A stretch of DNA of 64,000 nucleotides from Typha latifolia (Eukaryota; Streptophyta; Magnoliopsida; Poales; Typhaceae), in assembly GCA_019914945.1 (NCBI GenBank), contig CM034107.1, positions 1,550,001 through 1,614,000 of the forward strand, given 5' to 3'. Under the pieces are notes generated by a model that searched no databases, was not told the DNA's origin, and saw only the letters and a program-made list of their open reading frames with translations. A program made the position numbers and the translations under genes. Shown here piece after piece: positions 26,285 through 38,217 of the stretch. How positions within the stretch are numbered: the stretch's first letter is position 1; the number at the start of each line of letters is the position of its first letter.

Positions 26285-27222
26285 ACTAAATCAGTCCCTT
26301 CTAGTTCCCTCTGAGATGTCATTTTGACTGAGATTAAGTTGCACTGCAGTTTTGTAGATGGGCCATGTAATAAATGAAGTCCTTTTCCACGAGAGGCTAG
26401 TGGCTTCACTGGCCTGGGACCAGGATTGTCTCTTTGTACTCTGGGGGATTATGCTCTTCATCGTTCTTTTTTTCATTCTTTTTTTTTTGTGTGAGTGCAA
26501 TGCCTTGCTTTTACTGTTGGAAGATCTAATAATGCTAGTTTATGCCTATAAAATGATTGTCATCAGTATCACTATGTAACTCATGGAAATAGATTAGTTG
26601 GTTGAAATACGGCTCTTGGAAATTACATACAATAGAACAATAAATTGGTTTTGGTATTTGGAATCAACCAATTGTGATTGTATGATATTCTAGATGATCT
26701 AATGGTTGAAATTGTAGAAAGTGGTAGTTACCTTTTTATTTTTTTAAGGGTCAATTAATATCTTTAATTTCTATTCTAAAATAAAATTTCCACTCCATTA
26801 AGCTCTCCAGAACATCTATAATTTTTAAGAAACATTAAATGAAACAGTCTCTCAAATTTTATGACTATGTTAACCGATTAGTCAACTAATATATGTAAAA
26901 TGGTAGTTTCATCTCTGATAGATCTAGAAGTAAGATCCTGTTTTAATAATCCACTTGTATGTACTAATCATTCCCCATTTAAGTTCAAATGAAGCTCAAA
27001 GGTGTCAAATTACTTATTAATCAAAGCCATAACCAGCTCCATCTCTCAATCAACTTAATAAAGTGATCAAACATAGCACACTGCTAACTTTTGACTGCTT
27101 TAGAATCATCTCTATCTATAAGCTAATAATTGGAGCCAAGTGGATCTTTCTTTTGAGGGTTTTCCTTCTTTGTCCCTTACAATTATTTTTATTTGTTTAT
27201 ATGTTCCTCTAAAATTAACATT

Positions 27223-27230
<8 letters not shown>

Positions 27231-27262
<32 letters not shown>
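27231..27262. repeat. (AT)n microsatellite
   Basis: Sixteen uninterrupted AT units in intergenic DNA downstream of PGK. No other structure seen. Confidence 0.95.
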
Positions 27263-27265
<3 letters not shown>

Positions 27266-28467
27266 CATATAAGTGTCAAATATTTTTTAATTTAAATATT
27301 TATGTGAAAATACAATTGCATACGAATAAATAATTTCTTTTAAAGAGTATATATGCAAAAATAAAATAAAATAAAACCTTTATTTTAAACATTATTAGGT
27401 TGTCTGGATCATTCATAACCATAATGGACGGCATAATAATGACTTCATAATCTAGCCATCAAACACTTTGCAACATGTATACTGGACATGCGATAGATAA
27501 CAAAATATCCTATCAAATAATGGAATTACCCTAATATTAACTTTAGGCTACCAGATCAAATAATGGACAATCTATTTATGCCCAAACAAAAAATAAAAAT
27601 TAAAAAAAAGAAAAGAAAAGAAGGAAGAATAATTAGGATCTTGTCACTTTCGGTGAGATTATTCTACGAAAACACCAAGATTGAATGCCGAAGAATTAAA
27701 GAGAAGAAGTATAATTTGGGGGCCCACCTACAGCTGGAAAGTCAATTGCCAGTACCACCTCCACCTCTGCGCCAGTTTAATAATTCAATCTAATAGGGAG
27801 TGATAAAAGACAAAAACATTTTTTTATTACACAATTACCCCTCCCTTTTCCTCTATTTACCCCATTCTCCAGCTACATATATTGTTATTGTGGAGATCTC
27901 CAGGGGCAATATTGTAAATACCAAAAAGTTAGGCCCCACCTTGCCTTGAGATGCGCACTCCTTAAATTGGTTTCCTATTTTTGTCAGCATGACAGAGGGA
28001 GATGCCAAATTTCCGATATTTTCTTCGCATCGTATTTATAATTTCTACCAAATTCTAGAAATTAATTGGAAAATTGAGGATCGGGGTGGCGGCGAGGTAG
28101 GTGTTGAAATTTGAAATTTGGACCGTTAGATCGAGAGATTAATTTTTTAGGGGGCACAAAAAAGAAAAAAAAAAGGTGGTGGAAAAAAGAGACAAATTGT
28201 GATCGTTGGATACCGTCGTGACGATCTCTTCGACGCGGATCGGTCGGTTTGGTCGGTCGGTCGGTTTGGCCGCCGTCCACAGACCAAAAAGCAACTCGCA
28301 TAAGTTGTTAGTGTGACAACTTAGCCCACCACCTTTTTCTTTTTTAATTTTTAGTTCCACATATCATAGCCAACCAATTAGGAAGGTAATGTTATCATCT
28401 CTCACCTGAAATGACTTTTAAAACCCTTATATAAATAATTGATATTCATCGCTGTTAAATTCTAATA

Positions 28468-28705
28468 GAGAAATTTATATATAACACTCTATCCTTGCTT
28501 TTAGTTAAACTTAACTAAACTTTTGAGTTGAATTAAGTATACTAAAAATTACGAAAATATTCTCTAGTAAGTTGTACTAAAAGCATTTTAGTCATTTTTA
28601 CGATATTAGTTCAAATTTAACCCAATATATTTTTAGCACATATTTATCAAGTTATAGAAATAATATAATTTTATTAAAAAGTAGGGTGTTATATATAAAT
28701 TTCTC
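28468..28705. mobile_element. TA-flanked MITE with long terminal inverted repeats
   Basis: The left end reads GAGAAATTTATATATAACAC. The right end is its exact reverse complement over those 20 bp, and pairing continues for about 5 more with one or two mismatches. Both ends abut TA (28466-28467 and 28706-28707), as expected for Tc1/mariner-type insertion. The 238-bp interior is AT-rich and non-coding. The terminal sequence is not the usual Stowaway CTCCCTCC, so the family is unassigned. Confidence 0.8.
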
Positions 28706-30381
28706 TAAATAATAAGTTGATTAAGAATAACAAATCTGTTAGATAAGGAGCTAAACAATTAATGATCATATTTTTGAAAGCAAGTTGGAAGTGTGTCTCT
28801 GTAGACGTACTCAATGACTGGGATCATAGAATTTGAGTGAGCATGGCCCGCACCAAATTCTAACTCTAGAGTAGTGCAAATTAATAAACGTTTGAAGTAT
28901 GTGTAAGAGAATATGCCAACAGAACCAACTTATGAACAACATAGAATGGAATTTACTTAAATACCCCCTTGATCTAAGCTTCCCCACCTAACCCGTTTAG
29001 CTTACTTAGCACCTAACTCAAACTAAAGAAAAAAAAAGTTAAAAAGCTTTTTTGGTTGTTAGTGTAAATTATTAAATAAAGTATGTCTTACTACTGCCGC
29101 AAAGTTGGTGCAATCTTGTCGGGTATGGAGCGCCAGCTATGGCCACCATCATCTGCAGTTTGAATGGCATTGGATCCCAGGTGTTGTTTATAGATTTCGC
29201 CTAAGATCTTCTGACGGGCTTCATGACGGGTTCGGATCCAATTCGGATAACTCCTCTCTGCCCGCATTCGACAAGAACCCATCGTGTGCGCGCGTGGGTG
29301 TTGGGTGTAACCGCCGGCTTAGCCAACAAAGGAAGGGCATTTTAGTCATCTAAATACGTAAACGGAGGCTAATAAATTTACGTACAAAGGCGACTGCCAA
29401 ATCCTTTGCGTCAAAATCAGACCCGCACGCAGGCTGTCGCGGGGGCAATCTCGGAAATTTAGCTGCAGTAACCTCACCGCCTCCGGTGATACGCCATTTG
29501 GCGGGTCCCATCAGCAAAGCTCGTCGTATAGAAGCAAAGATACGCGCAGTCACTTCCCCCCCTCTCTCTCGCTTCGCTCTCGCTGCCGATTTCTTTTTCG
29601 AATACGAAAAATAAAAAAATAGAGAGAGAAAGAGAAAGACGAGAGAGATTTCGACGATTTCTTCGATTTCAAGGTAAGCGTCAATGATGAGAAAACTGTT
29701 CTTTGTTCTATCGTTGATCGTTTCACTGGATTCTTTTGTCGATCGAAGCTACCTCGAGTTCATGGATGTTGTCTTTATGTTGTTTTTATTTTCCTTGATT
29801 ATTTTTTATATCTTAGTCCAACTTCGATCGATATTAGCAAAGATGTGCTGATCGATGCCTCATCAAAATGGTTTCATCCAACATATGTTTGTCTTTGGTT
29901 TTCTGGGATTGATTTGAATGACGAACGAACTGGTTTCGATCGGAGCGGATTTATATTTTTTCTTCTCACGCTTCTCATCGATCTTTCAGTGGAGATCGTA
30001 TAAAGTTCGATAACTTTCGAATTAAGCCTTTCTTGTGACAGGAATACAGGACAGAGGACATTCCATACTGGAATGGCTTCATTTGATACTTTCGATTATT
30101 GGCGATCTATTCTTGCACGGTGGTCGAACTCAATATTATTACTTATTAGGACAGCAAGTAGATTAGCCACTTCTCATCTAATTAATTCTATGTGAAATCG
30201 ATTTTTTTTTTTTACAAATATTTGTGCATGAAAGTTGGGAAGATTTTTTTTCTTCATCAATTAATTCCTATACCTTCGTTTAGTAGTCCTTTTTCTTTTC
30301 CCCTCAGTATCGATATAAATGGTGAGTAATTTCTATCTCAATATGACGTTTGCAGAGAAGATCTAGTAGCAGTGTACTGAA

Positions 30382-33300
30382 ATGGAACAAGCCACAGGAC
30401 CAAGCACCGGAGAAGTTGATGTGAAGCCGGCCAACGAAGTTGTGGTAATAATTCTAGTCCTTATATAAGCTTCTTATGATGACATTTTTTTTTTCAAGTC
30501 TTCCACATAAGCTCTCTGTGGTAGTTAGAAAATTGTTCTGAATCTTGGATATTGGCAACATTTTCGATCTTTTTGGGCTAAATTTATTTCTTAAAATTAT
30601 GTCTCAGAATAACTGCTTTGGATTCCAGTTCATACGCATCACCTCTAGTTTGCATTTGGCAAATGTTTTGCATAGGCGTTTGAGATTGATTCATTAAACA
30701 ATCTGCCCCCTCCTTGTTTAGGATAATTCAGTGACTTCTGAATGATTTAATTATTAAATCTATCATCAATTTCACCTTCTGATAAGCCATGTACAGAACC
30801 ACCTTTCTCTGAAGTGGTCAACCGTATGGGCATAGGTTGATCAAAAAGGAAAGATATGAATTGTTGATCAACCTCTGTAATAGGTTGGATTGGATGCCTC
30901 TGAACATGAGCGGCTGAACATCAATCTCACCTGGTGTCTTAGAGGTCACTATGTCTCTGCTCTCTAAGCAAGAGGGACGAGAACTTATAGGCTCTAAATT
31001 TAGTTGTTCCCAAGTAAACGATCAACAATGCCGAAAGTGATATTCTTTGTAGATCTTGAACTCACAGCTAACGCACTCCTAAACGTACTTCTATTACATG
31101 ATAAGTATAAGGCTATAAGCCACAAGTTCAAGAGTGATCAAATTAAGCTGCAGCTACCAAAGGAGTCAAAAGTTGTTCAAAAATTTGATTATTAGTTCTT
31201 ACAGAGATTTCTTTGCAGGTACATGAAGATGAAAAAGCAATTCTGCTCAATGGTGATTCAAACCTAGAAAGAAAAGAAGAAGATGATGATGGAGCTGCAT
31301 CAGACGGGGAATTTATAAAGGTGGAGAAGGAACCAGAGGCAATTCCGAGTGCTTCAAGTCATGATTCAATCACTTCCACAACAAATGCCGAGCTTTTAAC
31401 TGAAGAGAACACCAGAGCACGGGAACTAGAAATTGTCACCGGACAAGTAGGACGTCCAGAATCTATGCCAGAACCGGAGGATGATGGAGCGAAGCAACAA
31501 CTTGATAAAATGTCCAGACGTGTTGAAGAACTTGAAATTGATCGAAACAAGATGAAAGAGCTAATAGTTGAAGCAGAAAAGAAGAACACTCTGCAGCTTG
31601 AATCTCTTAAAGAAGCATCAACAGCTCTAGATATGAAGCACAAAGAGCTTCTTGATGTGAAGGAAGCATCTAGTAGTTTGTCCTCTGAGTTTGAGGAGTC
31701 GAGGAAGAGGATAGAGGAGCTAGAAGTAGAGTTGGCATCATCAGCTGATAATGTGCTTAAACTCAAAGAACTCTGCAACGAGAAAAGTTTGCATGCAGAG
31801 TCGGAGGCAAAGAGGGCTTCAGAATTAGACAAGATGCTCGAAGTGGAAAAGATGAATGCGAAGGAGATGGAAAGCCAAATCAGTAATTTTCAAGAGGAGA
31901 TGAAGGGTTTACATGGTAAGATCGCTGAGAAGCATCAAGTAGAAGAATCTCTTAGAAATACTATAGTAGAACTCAAAATGGTACAAGAAGCTTTGAACCT
32001 TTCAAAGTCACAAGTGGCAGATTTGGAGCAGAAACTTTCCTCCAGGGAAGTCACCATCAATGAACTGGCACAAGAAAAAGATATCCAGAAGGTTTCTGAA
32101 CAACAACTGAAGGAAAATGTGCTTGAATTAGAGAATCAGATTTCTGGTTTGAATGAAAACATACAAGCAAAGCTTGTTAATCTCGAAGAAGTTGAGTCAA
32201 AGCTTCAGGAGCAGATGAAAGAAAGAACAATCTTTGAAGATAGATTGAATGACCAAGAAATGCAAATGCTGACTTTACAGGAAGACTTGGCCAAACTTTC
32301 GCAAGAAAAAGAAGATCTGCAAATCAATATTGTTGACCTCAACACAAAATTGTCCGAGAAGGAGGACTTCTGCAGCCAGTTAGAAGCCAAGTTAAGACTG
32401 GCTGATGATGACCATACTAAAACAAGATCAAACCTTTCTGAAGTATTGTTACATAAAGAGGATCTTGAACACACTCTGAAATCCCTGGAGGAACTGCATG
32501 GTGAATCTCAAACAGCTGCAGAGACTGCACTCCAGAAGAACCTTGAGCTTGAAGATTTAATTCGGGCATCAAATGCAGCTGAAGATAGTCTAAAGTCACT
32601 GCTGAGAGAGACCGAGACAAAGTTGTCATCTGCCGAGAAGAAGATTATGGAGTTAGAGCAACAGCTAAATTTTGCCGAGTTAAGATCAATTGATGCAGAT
32701 AAAGAAATTAAAGAAATCAAGGAGAAAATGACGGAAACCATCACTTTGTTGAGGGACAAAGATGAGGAAATTGCAGTATCGAAATACGATCTGAAGGGGT
32801 ATGAAGAAAAAATCATCCAGTTGGAATCGGCTCTGCAGACCTCTCAGTCTAGATCATCACAGCTCGAGCAAGAGCTGGAGGACCTTTCTGAAAAATGTGT
32901 AGAACACGAAGGACGAGCTAATTCAATCCATAGCCGTAGTCTTGAACTGGAAGATTTTCTTCATGCATCTCATTCCAAAGCAGAAAGTGCTGAAAAGAAA
33001 GCTGGTGAACTGGAGCTACTGCTGGAAACTGCTAGCAGCCGAACCCAGGAACTGGAGCAGCTGCTGAGCATGACAGAAGCAAAGTTGACTGATTCTGAAA
33101 CAGAATCTAAACAGTACAGTAGCAGAATTACTGAGGTTTCTGCAGAACTGCAAGCATACCAGACAAAATCAGCTAGTCTTGAGACTGTACTGCAAGCAGC
33201 GGCAGAAAAGGAGAGGGAGTTGACAGATACGTTGAGCCTGATTGCTGAAGAGAGGAAGAAATTTGAAGAAACGTCAATTGATTATGGAGAGAAACTTCAG

Positions 33301-36300
33301 CAGAAGATCAAGGAAATCCAAGATTTTGAAGCTAAATTAAAGAATGAAGAGATGCAGATGTCGAGTTTGCAGGAGGAATTGGCCAAAATGACAGTGGAAA
33401 ATGACACTCTCCAAAAAGCTCTAATTGACCTTGACACAAAATTATCAGAGAAAGATGAGCTGTGCAGCCAGTTAGATGCTAAGTTAAACCATGCAGAAGA
33501 CCATCATTCGAGAACACAGTCACTCCTCTCTGAGGCATTGTTACATAAAGACGATCTCGAACAAAATCTGAACTCCCTCAAGGAACTTCATGGTGAATCC
33601 AGAACAGCTGCTGAGACAGCACTTCAGAGAATCCTTGAGCTCGAAGCTTTAATTCAGGCATCTAGTGAATCTGAAGAGGGTGTGAAAGTACTGCTGAGAG
33701 ACACAGAGACAAGGTTGTCATCTGCAGAGAAGAAGAATGCGGAGCTTGAGGAACAGCTAAATCTGGCAGTGCTAAAATCAATTGACGCAGAAAGAGCAGT
33801 GAAAGAACTCGAACAGCAAATGACAGAAGCCAGCACTCTGTTGAGGGACAAAGATGATGAAATTGCTGTGTCAAAAAGCCTTCTTCTGGAGTATGAGGAT
33901 AAGATCAACCAGTTGGAGTCATCTCTGCATTCCTCTCGGTCTATAACCGCACAGCTTGAACAGGAGCTGGAGAATCTTTCTGTGAAATGCACAGAGCATG
34001 AGGGGCAGGCTCGTTCGATACATAACCGCAGTCTTGAATTGGAAGACTTGCTCCAAACATCACACTACAAAGCTGAGGATGCTGCGAAGAAAGTGGATGA
34101 GTTAGAGCCTTTGCTGGAAGCTGCTCGCTCCCGAACACAAGAACTGGAGCAGTTACTGCGTGTCACAGAAGGAAAGTTCAAAGATGCTGAAGAAGAATCA
34201 AAACAGTATTGTAGCAAGGTTGCGGAACTTTCTGCAGAGATTGAAGCATTCCAGACAAAATCTACTAGCCTTGAAGCTTTACTGCAAGCTGCTAGTGAAA
34301 AGGAGACCCGGTCAGCAGAAATGTTGACTCTATTTGCTGAGGAGAAGAAGAAATTGGAAGAATTGTCAACGGACACTGGTGAAAAGCTGCGGGAAGCTAC
34401 GGAATTAGTTGGCATTCTTCAGGGTGAACTGGAATCTGTTAGAGGTAAACTGGAAGGTGCGGAAAAGGATCTTGAGTCTTCAGGTATTAGAGAGCACAAG
34501 CTACTTGAGAAACTTAGATCTGCTGAAGAACAGCTTGAACATCAAGGAAGGGCATTAGAGCATGCTGCTGCAAAAAGCCTTGAGGCAGAATCCCTGTACG
34601 AGTCTTTAGTCAAGGACACTGAGCTAAAACTCCAACAAGCAGCAGCAGACTTTAGTCAAAAGGAAGCGGAATCTAAACAGTTGCTTGAGAAATTGCAGTC
34701 TCTTGAAGAACTTGCATCATTTTATCAAAGTCAGACAGCAGAAGCAGCTGAAAAATTGGCCTTGCTCGAGGCTGAGCTGGGAGCTAGTGTAGAAAAATTA
34801 GTTGATGCTGAGAATACTATTGAGGAACTTAAGACTAAGGTCACTGAGGCTGAACTGGAAGCTCAACAGATGTTGTCTGAGAACGAATTATTTTCTGGGA
34901 CGAACGCAATGCTAAGAGAGGAGCTGCAAACAAAACAGACCAAGGTTGATGAGCTTCATGAACTGTTAAGTTCCATTCAGTCGGAGAAGGAGGCTACTGC
35001 TGAGCAGCTAGATTTTCATGTAAGAACCCTTGCACAGTTGACAGATGAACATTCAAGGGGCTTGGAATTCCAGTCTGCTGCTGAATCTAGGATTAAAGAA
35101 ACTGAGGCTCAACTGCATGGAGCTAATGAGAACTTCAGACAGAGAGATGCTGAAGCCAGAGTCTTGAATGAGAAGCTGCTCGCACTAGAAATCCAGCTGA
35201 GAACTTATGAAGAACAGGCTGCTGAAGCTGCATCTGTTGCAGAAAGTCATAAGATCGAGTTGGAAGAGACTCTGTTCAAAGCAAAGAATCTGGAAGAAGT
35301 TCTTGAGCAAGTCCAAAGTAAGGCTGATCAGTTGAAAATGGAGAATGAAGATTTAGCTGGAACGAATAGTAGTTTGTCTAAGGAGTTGGCAATATATGAG
35401 AAGAAACTGAATGAGTTGCAGGCAATGCTGGATGCAGTCATAGTAGAGAAAGAGGCTACACTGGAACAACTTCATTTATTGGAGAAAACATCAGAACATA
35501 TGTTGCAACAGCATAGTTCAGATCAAGAACTCCTCCAAGCCCAGGTCGATTAATATACCTATCCATAATTTAGCTTTCTTATCTCTTCGAATTTGAATAT
35601 CTTATTCATTGAATGAAACCAGTTATTATCTAGTACATTCCCTGTGGTAAAGGGAATGATTAGGAGAGCAATATCTTAACAGAAGTAGTAATATTGCTGC
35701 AGATATCCTCTGTCATGGAAGAGAATGACATGCTAACTGGAATGTACCAACGTACAAAGAAGGAGCTTGACGAAGTTATAGTCAGATTGGAAGAACAAGA
35801 AAATGAACAAAAGGCGAGAGAAGTTTCATTTAGTACTGATGTGAAAATTCTGAAAGCCGAGCTAGCAGAAAAATCTGCAAACAAACTGCACATCTCAAAA
35901 CTCGAGCAACAGTTATCATTAACTGAACAGAGGTTCATGGAGGAGGTAGTTTCCCTGTAATTTATTCACAAGGATAAAATGAAAGATCATCTGAAATTTT
36001 ATTCTCTTTTATCAATTTTGTATTCTCAGATTGCAAGCATGCAAATATTAACTGCTGATAAGGATGAAGTATTAACTGCCAAATCAAAAGAATACACAAA
36101 CATACTCCTTGAGAAGGACGTCTTAGATGGACAGCTGATGGAAATAAAGGAGGAGCTAGAACTTGCTTACAAGACCATATCAAAACAGGTTTGTCTCATG
36201 TTATACTATAAATTGTGTACTTCTGAATTTTTATATTCCAACTAGAAGTTTACTTTGGTTCTGTGTTATCTGTTTCGACTCTCTCAAACAATTCCAGTAT

Positions 36301-38217
36301 TCCACCAATTCATAAAAAAGCGCTTCTTTAGTATATCCAAAGGCATATTCTTAGAGTTATATCGATAAATATCTAAAATATGTATTATGCATTTCACTTT
36401 TGGCAAGAAATACACTGTGACATATGGGAGACTCATGAGATCTCTGTGGAATATTTTCCTTCTTAAGGGTAGAAACTCAATGTATCTTTTCCAATGATGC
36501 TAAATGGATTCAGTAACCTAATCACCAATTTAAGGAAATCTTGATTGATAGTCTGAAGTCCAAAAAAATCGTTGTCTGGTGAAGAAACTAAATTTAAAGT
36601 TATGCCAGAAACTTAAACATGTGTAGCACTGGCCTAGATTGTAAGATGCAAAATATTGGTCTGATTACTAAGATACTGTGCTTATTTTCTTGTTACTCTT
36701 TAAAGTCTAGCAACCAGAAGCATACTAATAATGGAAGCTTGAGCTTAGAATTTTATTTCGACAGGAAGAACAAATCTCGTTAAGGGATATTGAATGGGAA
36801 GCAGCTAAGAAGAATTCAGTCATCGAGTTGGAAGCTAAGCATCAGCATGCCAGGGATCTTGAAACACAAGTTGATGCCCTCAAACAGCAGCTGCAAATAG
36901 TGGAAACACAATACAGGGATAAGGCAAGTTTTCTTCCAACTTTTTGTCTCATTAGCTGGTTCATCAAAGGAAATATGCCCTCGCTACTGAGATATAATTA
37001 GTAGATTCATCAGTGAAGGTTGGCGTCCAAAAATAGAAGCTTCTTTATCAAATAAGTTCTGTTTATAAAATAGCATGTTGCCTTATATTCTTCACTTGTC
37101 ATCACAGGATACAAGTGAAGATCATCAAAGAGCTCTCTTATATATTTAAAGATATACAAGTTATTATACACTGATAATTTGTCTTTAGAATAGCAATCTG
37201 ATGACAGCTATAATCTTATCCCTCATTATTTGTTCTTAATCAACTGCACTCTGGAGTTTCCAGTCAAGGAAATCAAAGTTTCATCTTAGGACTTAATGAA
37301 GTCCTAATATGAATAGTTTGACAATGATAAGTTATCCTTGTGAACAATTGATCATACCGTATTCATTCATTGGTGTATGAAACTTTAATGTCTCGTTTAG
37401 AAACACTCATGATGAATCAATTGGACAAGTTCAGTGGTTGATAAAAGAAAATTTCTCAACTCTCAACAGAGAGACGACATCATCACACCTTTTTCACAAT
37501 CTATATATGCTAATCACTTGTTTTCCTTGCATAAGGAACTTAATAGTGAAAGGAAAATATTGATTTGCATTGCCTTTCATGAAACTCTTAAAAGGATACT
37601 AGAGACGATGTAAATTTTAATCCTGACTACATGCTTACCAAACTAATGAGATTCTGCTTGGATTTGTCTTTTCCTTTTTGGCATTTGGCAACTTTGCCTC
37701 CACTTTGACTCGATTCAGTTTTTTGGGGCTTGCAGGTTGCAGAAGAAGGTGAAAAACTTTCTCTTGTAAATGCAGAGCTCAGTGACTTGAGACGCAAACT
37801 GACTCATGCTGCTGAATTGGAGATCAAAATTCTGGAGCTTGAGAAAGAATTGCAATTGGCAAATGCTAAAGCTACGAAACAGGTAAGAGCCATTTTTGAG
37901 AAGCGGATTTCTTTGTCCTGCTAAAGGGTCTTGAAATTCTGAAGCCAAAGTAAAATAATAAATTTCTTTTGCAGGCAAGTGATGAAGTGGTAGAAGTAAT
38001 AAAATCCAGAGATATCGATCTGGGAATCTCACCACCATCAAAAATGAAGAATAATAAGATAACAAGCGAGGAGTTGCAGCAGGTTAAGGGCATTCCTTCT
38101 TCTAATGCTACACTACAAGCTACTCCAGAGCCCTCAGGATTCATGGCCTTTAAGTTCATTCTCGGCGTAGCTCTGGTGTCCATAATCTTTGGCGTCATAC
38201 TTGGGAAGCGTTATTAG
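30382..38217 (+). CDS. Long coiled-coil, tail-anchored protein (PICC-like)
   Basis: Seven coding exons, 30382-30444, 31219-35544, 35703-35945, 36030-36188, 36765-36923, 37736-37882 and 37975-38217, give 1,779 aa. A non-coding leader exon probably ends at 29673 (TTCAAG|GTAAGC), with an acceptor at 30355. After an acidic N-terminus (SDGEFIKVEKEP), nearly the whole protein is heptad-rich Glu/Lys/Leu coiled coil. Residues about 368-716 and 732-1077 are a tandem duplication. The C-terminus is one hydrophobic span (about 1757-1775) followed by LGKRY, a tail anchor. This matches the plant family annotated as myosin-heavy-chain-like, including Arabidopsis PICC (At2g32240) and its relative At1g05320, ER-anchored coiled-coil proteins tied to PAMP-induced callose; the assignment is from family memory. 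It is longer than Arabidopsis PICC (about 1,330 aa), partly from the duplication. Intron 5 is GC-AG. Confidence 0.9.

Larger units (their letters stand above)
26285..29590. other. Intergenic region between PGK and the coiled-coil gene
   Basis: The first 300 bp are the PGK 3' UTR. No coding sequence is supported further on; open frames such as 27563-27793 and 28062-28301 are low-complexity and domain-free. It contains an (AT)n microsatellite (27231-27262), a TCGG/GGTT-rich patch at about 28230-28270 and a TA-flanked MITE (28468-28705). The GC-richer end (29090-29590) is the promoter of the coiled-coil gene. Confidence 0.5.

Noticed and set aside
27563..28360. Open frames between PGK and the coiled-coil gene
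   Set aside because: Lys/Phe/Pro low-complexity products, no domain, overlapping frames on both strands.
31359..31832. Ser-rich 157-codon frame antisense to the coiled-coil gene
   Set aside because: It is the mirror of Glu/Lys/Leu-rich coding sequence; several similar antisense frames occur along the same exon.
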